Notes: generated by a model from the letters alone, not told the origin. 39,822 nt of DNA from Chitinophaga pinensis (GCF_007896845.1 NZ_VOHS01000039.1:1-39822); one strand, 5' to 3'; shown: positions 7,961 through 17,012, numbered from the stretch's first letter. Numbers and translations: made by a program.

Positions 7961-9067
7961 ATGAAAATCAAACATTACCTGCTGGTACTCGTAGCAGTAC
8001 TTCCATTGTTGCACGCATGCACAAAAGATGAAACAGCGACACTGTCCCTTCCTGCTATTGCAGCAAGCAACGCCATCACGACCACCAACTTCGCAAATGG
8101 CTTCTTTATCGCCAATGAAGGTTGGTACGGACACGGCTCCGGTGACCTGCACTTCTATGACTACAGTGCCGATACCCTGCGACTGAACATCTATGCAGCC
8201 GCTAACCCCGGCAAAACTTTAGGTGGGGCAACCAGCACCTTTCAGTTCGCCACCATCTTCAGAAACAAAATGTATATCGTTGTGAAAGTTGGCGGTCCTC
8301 TGGTAGTCACAGACGCCAATACCATGGTAGAAAGCGCCCGGCTCACAACCATGCCCGACAACGACGGACACGCCTTCCTCGGACTTGACAGCACCAAAGG
8401 ACTGTTAACGACCGGTGGCGGTGTATACCCCATCAGCCTCCCCGGACTGACAGCTGGTACTAAACTGCCCGGTATCACCAGCTATAGCGGTGATATGATC
8501 AAAGCCGGTAATTACATTTTCGTACATGCACAGACAGAAGGTATCGTCGCTTATAACGCTTCCTCTCTGACAGTAGCACGTACCTTCGGCACTGCCAACC
8601 TGTGTTTTGCATTGGGTAAAGACGGTGCAGTATACGCCGCCAACACCGACTCACTTATCCGCATCAATCCGGCTACTCTGGCACGTACCGCTGTCAAACT
8701 GCCATTCTCTACACCATCTCCGTGGGGTGCATGGCGTCACTCCGCGATCACGTCCTCTACAACAGACAGCACCATCTTCATCGTGCGTAATAATGGTTTC
8801 ATGGGAGGTACGACGCTCTACCGTTACGTCATCGGTAACACAGCATCCCTGTCTGCTCCTTTCATCACACTACCATCCGGACAATACTTCTATGGTGCTG
8901 GTGCGGCATATGATAAGAGTAACAATACACTGGTCGTAACTACTGTCAATGGCCCGTTCACCGGCAGTGTAAACACCGTCCTTCGTTACAATGCGACTAC
9001 CGGTGCACTGATCAACTCAAATGTATTTAACGGCTGGTACTTCCCTGCCATGCCTGTATTTCATTAA
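7961..9067 (+). CDS. BtuG-like surface lipoprotein (beta-propeller, DUF5074/YncE type)
   Basis: A 368-residue lipoprotein from ATG 7961; an upstream in-frame ATG at 7922 would put 13 odd residues before the signal peptide, so I prefer 7961. The lipobox is LLHAC (Cys20 or 21), followed by a run of similar beta-rich blocks typical of a YncE/DUF5074 propeller, beginning GFFIANEGWYGHGSGDLHFY. In Bacteroides, BtuG proteins of this type sit on the cell surface and capture cobalamin for BtuB. The cobalamin riboswitch in its leader makes the same role likely here. No BtuB receptor gene lies in this window. Propeller class and control are seen; B12 binding is inferred. Confidence 0.82.
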   Translation: MKIKHYLLVLVAVLPLLHACTKDETATLSLPAIAASNAITTTNFANGFFIANEGWYGHGSGDLHFYDYSADTLRLNIYAAANPGKTLGGATSTFQFATIFRNKMYIVVKVGGPLVVTDANTMVESARLTTMPDNDGHAFLGLDSTKGLLTTGGGVYPISLPGLTAGTKLPGITSYSGDMIKAGNYIFVHAQTEGIVAYNASSLTVARTFGTANLCFALGKDGAVYAANTDSLIRINPATLARTAVKLPFSTPSPWGAWRHSAITSSTTDSTIFIVRNNGFMGGTTLYRYVIGNTASLSAPFITLPSGQYFYGAGAAYDKSNNTLVVTTVNGPFTGSVNTVLRYNATTGALINSNVFNGWYFPAMPVFH

Positions 9068-9157
9068 TAGAACATATATGCTTCGGGTTCCTTCCGTCAC
9101 CATTAACAGACGGAAGGAACCGGCAGGAGCTTACCATTACAATAAAATAAGATTATC

Positions 9158-10330
9158 ATGCGAAAAGTTCTACTCGCTGCAACAGCGATTATGCTCATCA
9201 TTAGTAGTTGTTCGAAAGATGACGATGTACAACAACCTCCTGCGGAAGCACCAAAGATCACCATCACTACACCTGATGGCGGATTTGCTGTGGATAACAG
9301 AAAATGGTTAAAGATAGATCCGGTTGTTGTGAGCGATTCTGCCGCTACTACCTACACCTGGCTGTTAAACAATGATACGATCAGTACAGCTAAAAACCTG
9401 CTCTACGCATTTGGTGATGCAGGCACCTTTACGCTCACTTTTACAGCAAAAAACAGTGCCGGTAGTGCACAGCAACAACTCACCGTAAAAGTGACAGAAA
9501 AGACCTATACCGGTAAAGTAAAAGTATTCGACTACTTCCCTGCTCCCGGACAGTTCACCAATGGTCTGCCCATGTGGGAAACAGGTAATACAGAGCAGGA
9601 AATGATCGCAAAAGCAGAAGATCAGTTAAACTCAAACGGTATGATCTCCCTCGGCGGTTTTGGTGGTTATGTTGTATTGGGTACAGATCATACGATCATC
9701 CGCAAAGAAGATGAATATGACTTCCTGCTAAAAAGCAACGCCTTTCCTAACTGGTCTGAAGCCGGTATTGTGATGGTGGCAATAGATGCCAACGGCAACG
9801 GCCTGCCCGACGATGAATGGTATGAAATCGCAGGCTCTGATTATAACAGTACTGAGACTATACACGGTTACAAAATCACTTATTACAAACCTGACGAAAA
9901 CAAAGAACAAAAGCCGGATGGTATGTACATGCTCGATACCACCTATATCCTCTGGAAAGACAATCAGGGTCAGTCAGGCTTCCTGTCAAAAAACGTTTTC
10001 AATACAGGCCCTTATTACCCGCAATGGAAAGGTGACAGCATCTCCTTTACCGGAACATTACTTACGAGTAAAAACATCGAAGACCAGTCAGGCAACGGTA
10101 CCTACTTTGTCAGTAAACCTTTTGCATGGGGCTATGCTGATAATGTAGGCGACGCCGAAGAAAACTCTGCTATCAAGATCAGCTGGGCCGTTGATAAAAA
10201 TGGTAATCGCGTAAAACTGCCGGGTATCGACTTTATTAAAGTACATACAGGCATGCGCGCAGAAGCCGGCTGGCTGGGAGAAATCTCCACCGAAGTCACA
10301 GGCCTGCTGGATCTGCACCTGAAGAAATAA
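9158..10330 (+). CDS. Surface lipoprotein of the B12 locus, PKD-like N-terminus
   Basis: A 390-residue lipoprotein (lipobox IISSC, Cys18). Residues about 35-115 look like a PKD/Ig-type domain (ending LTFTAKNSAGSAQQQLTVKV). The remaining 270 residues form a larger beta-rich domain with MISLGGFGGYVVLGTDHTI and VAIDANGNGLPDDEWYEIAGSD. Proteins of this kind accompany BtuG/BtuB genes in Bacteroidota, so an accessory role in cobalamin capture is likely. It starts 90 bases after the BtuG-like gene, has no visible promoter of its own, and is followed by a terminator, so both genes should share the riboswitch transcript. The exact ligand is unproven. Confidence 0.75.
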   Translation: MRKVLLAATAIMLIISSCSKDDDVQQPPAEAPKITITTPDGGFAVDNRKWLKIDPVVVSDSAATTYTWLLNNDTISTAKNLLYAFGDAGTFTLTFTAKNSAGSAQQQLTVKVTEKTYTGKVKVFDYFPAPGQFTNGLPMWETGNTEQEMIAKAEDQLNSNGMISLGGFGGYVVLGTDHTIIRKEDEYDFLLKSNAFPNWSEAGIVMVAIDANGNGLPDDEWYEIAGSDYNSTETIHGYKITYYKPDENKEQKPDGMYMLDTTYILWKDNQGQSGFLSKNVFNTGPYYPQWKGDSISFTGTLLTSKNIEDQSGNGTYFVSKPFAWGYADNVGDAEENSAIKISWAVDKNGNRVKLPGIDFIKVHTGMRAEAGWLGEISTEVTGLLDLHLKK

Positions 10331-10365
10331 GTAAATACCACTTCACCATGCGTTTGCCAACCCCG

Positions 10366-10395
10366 GGCTGTTCAATAAAATGAACGGCCTTTTTT
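10366..10395 (+). terminator. Terminator ending the B12 operon
   Basis: Nine-base stem (10366-10374 with 10381-10389, one G-T pair), loop of six, then six T. It lies 36 bases after the stop of the second lipoprotein gene. Confidence 0.75.
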
Positions 10396-10478
10396 ATCCT
10401 GATATGCCGTCTGCACGATACCGTTATAACACATTTTCAACATATGTATAAAACTCCTTACTTTTCCAAAGAAGTTGT

Positions 10479-10486
10479 TACATTTG
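10479..10486 (+). promoter_or_regulatory. Candidate -7 box before the 87-bp repeats
   Basis: TACATTTG matches TAnnTTTG exactly. A start near 10493 would put all three 87-bp repeats into a leader of about 430 bases upstream of the barrel gene at 10924. No clear -33 box was found. Confidence 0.4.
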
Positions 10487-10569
10487 TTACGTAGTAATGT
10501 AGTACCACAGCGTAAAATTAATTATTCAAGCCCCAGGCTTTCGTCAAAAATCAACCAGTACCATTTTAT

Positions 10570-10830
10570 CATGTGAAATGACCTTTCGCATCTTTCATCC
10601 TGAAACGAAGATTCCCTGTCAGCAACGATCCGACAAATCGGAAAAGGCAGTCGCATCAATTGAAATGAGGCTTCACATCTTTCTTCGCCGGACGGAGAAT
10701 CCCTGTCAACAACGACCAGAAAAATCGCCAAAGACAGTCTGCCATGTGAAGTGATCTTTCACACGTTTCTTCGTAAACGAAGATCTCCTGTCAACAATGA
10801 CCAGATAAATTCGAAAAGACATTATATGAC
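10570..10830. repeat. Three tandem ~87-bp imperfect repeats
   Basis: Units are anchored on TGAAATGA at 10574, TGAAATGA at 10661 and TGAAGTGA at 10747, giving periods of 87 and 86 bases. Each unit has two short hairpins: one around CTTCG..CGAAG (perfect in unit 3: TCTTCGT AA ACGAAGA) and one around CTGTC..GACAG (unit 1 also has CCGA CAAA TCGG inside it). On the minus strand each unit opens a short reading frame from an ATG, in frame between units because 87 is divisible by three, but I see no sign of a real protein. This fills most of the gene-free stretch 10331-10923. Confidence 0.75.
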
Positions 10831-10923
10831 TTAAATACATGCAACAGCTTCAGGCTTCACTCCCGGCTATACGCAGGGAACAGCTGACTTATCTTATACT
10901 TTTATAACCTCCAATTATTTCCC

Positions 10924-11637
10924 ATGAAAAACAAGCACAGTCGTATCCCTGTAGGAAGGGGGATCTTCGCGTTAGTCATGTCCGCCGTATGCTGGTTCGC
11001 TACAGTACAGGTATGTTCCGCACAACAGATCGACCCGGCGCAGAGCATGAAGAAACATGTTCCTTATACCCTTAAAATCAACAAAGGCTCCTGGTGGGTA
11101 GGTGGTGGTCTTGGTCTGACCGGCTCTGTTGTTCCCATGGGACAGTACATCGGGACAGCCGCCCAGCTGTCAGCCCGAGCCGGTTATCACTTCATTGATA
11201 AAATGTCCATCGGTTTAAGCGTAACCGGAGGTCTGAGTGTCGCCAGCAAGAAAAGCGCCGGGGTATACAACAGGGGTGTCAACCTGCTCGTAGGGCCGAT
11301 TGCCCAGTATATCATCCCGGTAACGAAATCATTTTTCCTGCAACCGATTATCGGAGCCACATGGGGACCTATGAATATTAAGTCAATGGTGTCTCCTGTC
11401 GGAGCTGAAGAAGCCTATGTCAAAGTAAAAGGCCATGCCTTCTGCGAACTGGCAGGAATAGGCCCGTATTTTGAAGTAATACCGGGATTAGCGAGCTTTG
11501 GAGCACAGTTCCTTGTTTCTTCCATTCAGCAGACCACCAACGTATATACCGACGGTGGTGACAAGGTGCCCGGTACCGAAATAAAAGACCGGAAAACCGG
11601 CCCTGCCCTGATGATGGAGTTCAGATTACACTTATAA
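10924..11637 (+). CDS. Outer-membrane beta-barrel protein
   Basis: A 237-residue protein with a Sec signal (cleavage near VCSAQQ) and alternating amphipathic strands rich in Gly and aromatic residues (SWWVGGGLGLTGSVV, MSIGLSVTGGLSVASK, FFLQPIIGATWGP). It ends FRLHL, with the terminal hydrophobic/aromatic pattern of outer-membrane proteins. The fold resembles small OmpW/PorT-type barrels. Function is not known. Its leader contains three tandem repeats, and a DUF3095 gene follows after 27 bases, so the two are probably cotranscribed. Confidence 0.78.
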   Translation: MKNKHSRIPVGRGIFALVMSAVCWFATVQVCSAQQIDPAQSMKKHVPYTLKINKGSWWVGGGLGLTGSVVPMGQYIGTAAQLSARAGYHFIDKMSIGLSVTGGLSVASKKSAGVYNRGVNLLVGPIAQYIIPVTKSFFLQPIIGATWGPMNIKSMVSPVGAEEAYVKVKGHAFCELAGIGPYFEVIPGLASFGAQFLVSSIQQTTNVYTDGGDKVPGTEIKDRKTGPALMMEFRLHL

Positions 11638-11664
11638 CAACAGCAAAAGCGGTAGTAACAGTTT

Positions 11665-12825
11665 ATGACAGTCAACAGCGATCAGTTTTATTCCCGGTTA
11701 CCGGTCAACCGTATTCCACTAAGCGAATTGCTGACGGAAGACCATCTCTTTTACAAAATACCGGAAGACTGGCACGTGATTGTCACCGACATCAAAGGAT
11801 CTACTGCCGTTGTACAGGGCGGACAACATGAAACCGTCAATCTGATTGCTACAGGAAGTATCGTTGCCGTACTGAACATCAGCTTCAAAGCCAATATTAC
11901 CGTACCTTTTTTCTTCGGAGGTGATGGCGCAACCTTCATCATTCCTCCCTCCATAAAAGAGGCGGCGATCAAAGCCCTCCTGCTGTATAAAAAGAATACG
12001 CAGGAGAGCTTTGATATCCATCTCCGTATAGGTACCGTAGCTGTCAACGACATCTATGCCGCCGGCCATACACTCCGGGTCAGTAAATTCAACAGCAGCG
12101 GTAACTTTCATATCCCGGTCATTCTCGGCAACGGACTGAACTATGCAGAAAGACTTATCAAAGGAGAAGACTATCTGCTCCCCGGCGATCTGCCGGCAGA
12201 CGAAGAAGTTGACCTCAGTGGCATGCAATGCCGCTGGGATAAGATTAAACCACCGGAAAGCAACTATGAAGTGGTTTCACTGATCGTTGTGGCTACAAAG
12301 CCCGAAGAACAGGCTACCGCCTTTCAAAAGGTCATTACCCATATCGATGCTATTTATGGCGCTCCGGAAAAAAGACAGCCGATCTCCATTCCACAGCTAC
12401 GCCTGAAAACCACTTTCTCAGAACTGGGGCTCGAACTAATTGCCCGTTTTGGCCGGAAAAGACTATCCGACCTTGTCAAATCATGGCTGACCACCTTCTT
12501 AGGCTATATTTACTTCCGCACCAGACAAGGTAAATCCTATCTCACACGCCTCGTGGAGATGTCAGATACACTGGTCATAGACGGTAAGATCAACACCGTG
12601 ATCACCGGTACGGAGGCACAGCGTCTCCAATTAATACAACACCTCAATCAACTGGAAGAAGCCGGCAAAATCTACTATGCCTTCTACGTCAGCAAAGAAT
12701 CCGTCATGTCCTGCTATGTCCGCGACTACAAACAGGAACATATTCATTTTGTTGATGGTTCAGAAGGTGGCTACACCAAAGCCGCCGGAGTATTGAAGCT
12801 CAAAATTGTCCACCTCTCGCACTAA
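11665..12825 (+). CDS. DUF3095 protein with nucleotide-cyclase-like motifs
   Basis: A 386-residue cytoplasmic protein matching my memory of the DUF3095 family. Residues about 35-180 carry VTDIKGSTAVVQGG, similar to the metal-binding Asp strand of class III adenylate/guanylate cyclases, and FFFGGDGATF, similar to the second GD metal strand. The C-terminal part (about 190-386) includes a DUF-specific region with LVKSWLTTFLGYIYF. I infer a cyclase-like fold; whether it makes a cyclic nucleotide is not known, since the transition-state residues cannot be placed with confidence. It follows the barrel gene closely and precedes a promoter for a separate regulatory operon. Confidence 0.72.
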   Translation: MTVNSDQFYSRLPVNRIPLSELLTEDHLFYKIPEDWHVIVTDIKGSTAVVQGGQHETVNLIATGSIVAVLNISFKANITVPFFFGGDGATFIIPPSIKEAAIKALLLYKKNTQESFDIHLRIGTVAVNDIYAAGHTLRVSKFNSSGNFHIPVILGNGLNYAERLIKGEDYLLPGDLPADEEVDLSGMQCRWDKIKPPESNYEVVSLIVVATKPEEQATAFQKVITHIDAIYGAPEKRQPISIPQLRLKTTFSELGLELIARFGRKRLSDLVKSWLTTFLGYIYFRTRQGKSYLTRLVEMSDTLVIDGKINTVITGTEAQRLQLIQHLNQLEEAGKIYYAFYVSKESVMSCYVRDYKQEHIHFVDGSEGGYTKAAGVLKLKIVHLSH

Positions 12826-12872
12826 TCTGCCCGGTTCACCGCCGCAAATGCCTGACTAGCTGGAATTAGCCA

Positions 12873-12880
12873 TATCTTTG
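12873..12880 (+). promoter_or_regulatory. Candidate -7 box of the regulatory operon
   Basis: TATCTTTG matches TAnnTTTG exactly and lies 38 bases before the GTG start of the histidine kinase gene, a normal leader length for this group. Confidence 0.5.
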
Positions 12881-12918
12881 GCTAAAGAGCATTATATTTC
12901 ATAAGTCAATTATTTACA

Positions 12919-13944
12919 GTGACTAACAAGCGTTCATTTAAAGTGTCGCCGCTCATTATCTGGATCAGTTCCATATTCCTCGGAATACTGGCATCGGTAC
13001 CTAAAATAGCGGAACACCATTTCAATACAAAAGAAGCCGTAGTCAATTCTGCGGTTACCGCCATCTTCGCATTGGTAGTATGGTATTATAACATCTATAC
13101 CCTACCCACTTATTCCAGAAAGGATATCTATAAAGGCATTTCCCTGACACGCCTCATGGGAAGCCTTGTCTTCGGTATGGCAGTCATGTTGCTGCTCGCC
13201 TTTATCCAGCAATTGCTGATATCCACCCTCAGCTTTGGTCCGGTGATGCTGATGATAGAAGTCAGAGGGATACTGATCAACCTGATGTTCTATATGTTCC
13301 TCCATCTGCTCTACCAGAACTATCACAACCAACGGGTAAGTATAGAACTGGAACGCAGTAAATCCGACAACCTCGGTGCACAGTATGAACTGCTCAAACA
13401 ACAGATCAACCCACACTTCCTGTTCAACAGTCTGAATACACTAAAAACAATGATCGAAGTAAACGACAAACAATCCGTTGACTTCGTACTGAAACTATCC
13501 GAATTCTACCGGTTTACACTGGAAAGCCGTAAACTGGATATCATACATCTTTCAGAAGAACTGGATATTATCTCCGCCTATATGTTCCTCCTGAAAGCAA
13601 GATTTGAAGAAGGTATCCGCATGAAAAATGATATTCCTGCGAAATACCACCATACCATGATTCCACCTTTCACCCTGCAGTTGCTTATTGAAAACTGTGT
13701 GAAGCATAACGTGGTATCATTGGAAGAACCACTGGAAATAAGACTCTATGTGGAAAAGGACTTTATCGTAATAGAAAACGATCTGCAGCCTAAAATGGAC
13801 CCCGCAGAAACCTCCCTGCATGTGGGACTCAATAACGTCCATGAAAGGTATCATCACCTGCTGGACAAAGACATTGTTGTAGAAGAAACTGATAAAATTT
13901 TCAAGGTAAAATTACCGGTAATATATGAATATACTGATCATTGA
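12919..13944 (+). CDS. LytS/YehU-type sensor histidine kinase
   Basis: A 341-residue membrane kinase starting at GTG. Residues about 10-140 hold four hydrophobic segments; a short coiled linker follows, then the His_kinase domain with the phosphorylated His166 in QQINPHFLFNSLN and the ATP-binding N-box LLIENCVKHNV. The family pairs with LytTR response regulators, and exactly such a gene overlaps its 3' end by 20 bases. No periplasmic sensor domain is present, so sensing must occur in or near the membrane. The signal is unknown. Confidence 0.9.
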   Translation: MTNKRSFKVSPLIIWISSIFLGILASVPKIAEHHFNTKEAVVNSAVTAIFALVVWYYNIYTLPTYSRKDIYKGISLTRLMGSLVFGMAVMLLLAFIQQLLISTLSFGPVMLMIEVRGILINLMFYMFLHLLYQNYHNQRVSIELERSKSDNLGAQYELLKQQINPHFLFNSLNTLKTMIEVNDKQSVDFVLKLSEFYRFTLESRKLDIIHLSEELDIISAYMFLLKARFEEGIRMKNDIPAKYHHTMIPPFTLQLLIENCVKHNVVSLEEPLEIRLYVEKDFIVIENDLQPKMDPAETSLHVGLNNVHERYHHLLDKDIVVEETDKIFKVKLPVIYEYTDH

Positions 13945-14686
13945 AGATGAGATCAAAGCAGCTACCTCACTGGCTACACTGATCGGCAAAATAAAGCCGG
14001 AAGCCCGTATCGTAGCACAACTGCAAAGTGTAAAAAGCAGTATCGCATGGTTGTCTGAACACGAACAACCGGACCTGATCTTCATGGATATACAGTTGTC
14101 CGACGGACTGAGTTTCAACATATTCAAATCTGCGAAGGTATCCGCACCCGTGGTATTCTGCACCGCCTTTGACGAATACACACTGGAAGCCTTTAAAGCA
14201 AACGGCGTTGATTATGTACTGAAACCTTTTTCCCAGCAGGACATTGAAAATGCATTTAAGAAAGTAGATGAACTGAAGAACTTTTTTCAACAAAATCCCC
14301 TTCCCCAGCTGAACGATCTGCTGGCAAAAGTAGCTGGTCCCGCGGGTAAGAAGAACTTCCTCGTTTTTAAGCAAAACAAGTACCTCAACATTGCGACCGA
14401 TACGATCGCCTTTTTCTATATCAAACACGAAGCGACTATGATCAAAACTTTTGATCAGCAGGAATACAGCGTGAATCAGTCGCTCGATCAGATCTATAGT
14501 CTACTCTCTCCTGAGCAGTTCTTCCGGCTGAACAGACAATACCTTGTTAATTTTCATGCCGTAAAAGAAGTAGAACACTATTTTGCACGGAAATTGCTGG
14601 TCACACTAAGCATTCCAACACCTGAGAAATTATTGGTCAATAAGGAAAAAGTACAGAACTTCCTGACCTGGATGGAGAACCGGTAA
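13925..14686 (+). CDS. LytTR-family response regulator
   Basis: A 253-residue regulator. Residues 1-120 are a receiver domain with Asp55 in FMDIQLSDG as phosphorylation site, and VVFCTAFDEYTLEAFKANGVDYVLKP at the conserved Thr and Lys end. Residues about 150-250 are a LytTR DNA-binding domain (FFRLNRQYLVNFHAVKEVE). It overlaps the kinase gene, showing translational coupling, and the next gene, an AraC regulator, starts nine bases later. Its targets are not evident; the AraC gene itself is part of the same transcript. Confidence 0.93.
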   Translation: MNILIIEDEIKAATSLATLIGKIKPEARIVAQLQSVKSSIAWLSEHEQPDLIFMDIQLSDGLSFNIFKSAKVSAPVVFCTAFDEYTLEAFKANGVDYVLKPFSQQDIENAFKKVDELKNFFQQNPLPQLNDLLAKVAGPAGKKNFLVFKQNKYLNIATDTIAFFYIKHEATMIKTFDQQEYSVNQSLDQIYSLLSPEQFFRLNRQYLVNFHAVKEVEHYFARKLLVTLSIPTPEKLLVNKEKVQNFLTWMENR

Positions 14687-14695
14687 GCATTAATT

Positions 14696-15568
14696 ATGAC
14701 AACAACATTATCTCCCGAAATCACAAACCCCATTGATGGCAGTTTGGGTTTCCGGATCAAACATTTCACCAGTGATGCCGACTTTAATGAAGTACAGAAG
14801 ATCGGCCTCTTTTCTATTATATGGATACTGGAAGGCAATGGCTCTTTGAGGGCCGATTTCACGTCTTATGACCTGAAGCCGGGTACTATGCTGTTTTTCA
14901 TGCCTTTCCAACCCTTCCAGATCACAGGCGCAGATATCAAAGGAGTCATTCTTAATTTCCATCATGACTTCTTCTGCATCATCAAACATCACCGGGAAGT
15001 AGCCTGTGATGGTATCCTGTTTAACAACATCGATCAGTCTCCTATTGTGCAGATTCCTGCGAATGAAGCGCCCATGCTGGAACAGGTGCTGGATCAGATA
15101 CAACAGGAACTGCAGGTGGCCGGACTGGCGCAGCATGACCTGATCACCTCTTATCTGAAGATCCTGCTCATCAACGTAACACGTATTAAGATGGCGCAGT
15201 CCACCGCGCAGGCCCCCTTCAGCGAAAAGAGTACGGAATCCGTATTGCTGCATTCCTTTAAAACTTATATCGAACAATACTTCAGGGAAAAACACAGTCC
15301 CGGCGATTACGCGGAACTGCTGAATACTTCTGTCAAAAACCTCGGAAGAGTGGTGAAGGAATATAATCAGAAGACGCCCACCGATCTGATCGCAACCCGC
15401 ATTATTGTGGAAGCGAAACGCGAACTGTACCTGACCGACAAGGCCATCAAGGAAATCGCGTATGATCTTGGATTTAAAGATGAATATCATTTCAGCAGGT
15501 ATTTTAAGAATATTACCCAGACTTCTCCACAGACATATCGAAACTCACTAAAAAAAGCGTGGGGATAA
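14696..15568 (+). CDS. AraC-family regulator, cupin-type sensor
   Basis: A 290-residue regulator with an N-terminal cupin-like domain (LKPGTMLFFMPFQPFQI) and a C-terminal pair of helix-turn-helix motifs (residues about 190-288; IKEIAYDLGFKDEYHFSRYFK and TSPQTYR are diagnostic). Nine bases separate it from the LytTR regulator, so kinase, response regulator and AraC protein form one operon. It is followed by a strong terminator. The ligand is not known. Confidence 0.9.
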   Translation: MTTTLSPEITNPIDGSLGFRIKHFTSDADFNEVQKIGLFSIIWILEGNGSLRADFTSYDLKPGTMLFFMPFQPFQITGADIKGVILNFHHDFFCIIKHHREVACDGILFNNIDQSPIVQIPANEAPMLEQVLDQIQQELQVAGLAQHDLITSYLKILLINVTRIKMAQSTAQAPFSEKSTESVLLHSFKTYIEQYFREKHSPGDYAELLNTSVKNLGRVVKEYNQKTPTDLIATRIIVEAKRELYLTDKAIKEIAYDLGFKDEYHFSRYFKNITQTSPQTYRNSLKKAWG

Positions 15569-15575
15569 AAAATGT

Positions 15576-15601
15576 GTAAAGGCCGTTGTTACGGCCTTTA
15601 C
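15576..15601 (+). terminator. Bidirectional terminator after the AraC gene
   Basis: Perfect 11-bp stem GTAAAGGCCGT (15576-15586) and its complement (15591-15601) with loop TGTT, then four T. It lies between convergent genes and can serve both. Confidence 0.75.
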
Positions 15602-15641
15602 TTTTGGGCAGATGTCTGTCTTCTGATGTAACCTTCTCCAC

Positions 15642-16429
15642 TTATTTTCCTTCCGCCGCCTCAATGATCACTTTCGCCACTTCCGCCGGTTTAGACATAA
15701 ATATTACATGACTGCCTTTTACTTCCGTTACTTTCGCACCTGAGCGTTTGTACATATTACGTTCTACGTCAGGAACAATACTTTTATCTTCTGTAGCTAC
15801 GATCGCATAACTTGGTTTTGTTCTCCACGCTGCATCTGTTACCGCTGTACCGAAGCTGGCGGCAGCGATAGGTTGTTGAGATGCATACATGAAATCAGTT
15901 TCTGATGTAGGCAGATCTCCTGCAAAACCATCATGGAACTTCGCCTTGTCGTAGTATACAAATCCTTTATCATCCGGAGCCAGAATACCATTTTCAGGAG
16001 CTGCCGGAGCAGATTTTACCCACTGAATGGTATTTTCTCCTTTATCAGGCTGGAATGCGGCCACATATACAAGAGAGGCTACCTTATCGTGTGTACCTGC
16101 CTGTGTAATCACAGTACCACCCCATGAGTGACCCACCAGTACAACAGGACCATCCTGTTTATCCAATACATTTCGGGTAGCCGTTACGTCATTCTCCAGA
16201 GAAGTCAGTGGATTTTGTACAATAGATACATGATATCCTTTCTTCACCAGTATATCATATACTTTTTCCATCCCGAACCATCGGCAAAAGCACCATGGAC
16301 GATTACAATATTTTTAGCTGTTTTTTTCTGTGCAAAGGCTGCAGATGCTGCGAATAAGTTTATTACAACTGTTACTACCGCGAGCAGTGCCGCACTGATA
16401 TACCATTTTGTTGTTGATGTTGTTGTCAT
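15642..16429 (-). pseudogene. Exported alpha/beta hydrolase, one frameshift
   Basis: Secreted alpha/beta hydrolase of the short-chain 'EstC/YkfD-like' type. From ATG 16429 there is a Sec signal (AASAAFAQ), then VIVHGAFADGSGW with the oxyanion-hole HGxF motif. After a frame break near 16268 the protein continues EKVYDILVKKGYHV and the nucleophile elbow GHSWGG; the catalytic His is probably in the GSHVIFMSKP segment. Adding one G to the GG run of GGATGG restores a protein of about 262 residues. Both halves are fully conserved, so I think the break is a sequencing error. The substrate is unknown. Confidence 0.82.
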
Positions 16430-16529
16430 TGTTTTGTGTTTTTGTGTGATACAAAATTGCGGCAAAGTGCGCGGCGAGAGAATGACGGTATTTCCATACC
16501 TGATGGATATTTTTCCCAACAATAAAAAA

Positions 16530-16553
16530 CCGGCACCTTTTCAGGCTGCCGGT
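16530..16553 (-). terminator. Terminator after the small secreted protein
   Basis: Stem ACCGGCA-CC (16530-16538) with GG-TGCCGGT (16544-16553), one bulge. The A-run on its left gives a U-run on the minus strand. Confidence 0.6.
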
Positions 16554-16574
16554 CCCTCATGAAATGATTTTCCG

Positions 16575-16886
16575 TTATTCGCAGGAAGCCATCCAGTCTA
16601 CTACAACTGCACCTCTCACTACATTGGCGCCATACGCGGTACTCAGACAGGTAGTCGTCCTGAATGTACCCGGAGCCAGTGTATAAGAGAAGGTCTCACC
16701 ACCACAGGCCTGTACTTCTACAACTGCCGTATCCGTGCCCGGATTGGCTAAAAAGGCCTGTCTGCAGGGAAAAGGATCTGCGCTGGTGTTGTTGGATGCT
16801 GCAGGTTGTTTTGTAGCTGAAGAAGCAGCAGGGATAAATGTAGCACCTGTCAGGGCGCTAAAAGCGAGCACTAATAATGCTTTCAT
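16575..16886 (-). CDS. Small secreted protein, unknown
   Basis: A 103-residue protein with an N-terminal signal (MKALLVLAFSALTGATFIPAA). The mature part is short and contains four Cys (CRQAF, QACGG, TTCLS, ASCE), which could form two disulfide bonds. I do not recognise a family. It stands alone, with a terminator after it, and the ATG is the only start that gives a signal peptide. Confidence 0.65.
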   Translation of the reverse strand: MKALLVLAFSALTGATFIPAASSATKQPAASNNTSADPFPCRQAFLANPGTDTAVVEVQACGGETFSYTLAPGTFRTTTCLSTAYGANVVRGAVVVDWMASCE

Positions 16887-16972
16887 GGTAAAGGATTATG
16901 GGTTAAAAAACTGTTGTCAACATGTTAAATCTGACAGACGAAAAATTATTGAGGGTTGCTACCTAATACAAA

Positions 16973-17012
16973 AATGCCTTGTAAAACACTGGTAAATGTT
17001 TTACAAGGCATT
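16973..17012 (-). terminator. Terminator after the metallo-hydrolase gene
   Basis: Perfect 16-bp stem (16973-16988 with 16997-17012) with an eight-base loop. The preceding A-run becomes a U-run on the minus strand, downstream of the gene ending at 17106. Confidence 0.7.

Noticed and set aside
10522..10731. 69-residue minus-strand frame across the 87-bp repeats
   Set aside because: It exists because the repeat period is divisible by three; the residues diverge freely between units and there is no promoter or RBS, so I treat it as a by-product of the repeat.
13967..15490. Long minus-strand frames (153 and 260 residues) across the regulator genes
   Set aside because: They lie opposite well-identified LytTR and AraC proteins and show no family features.
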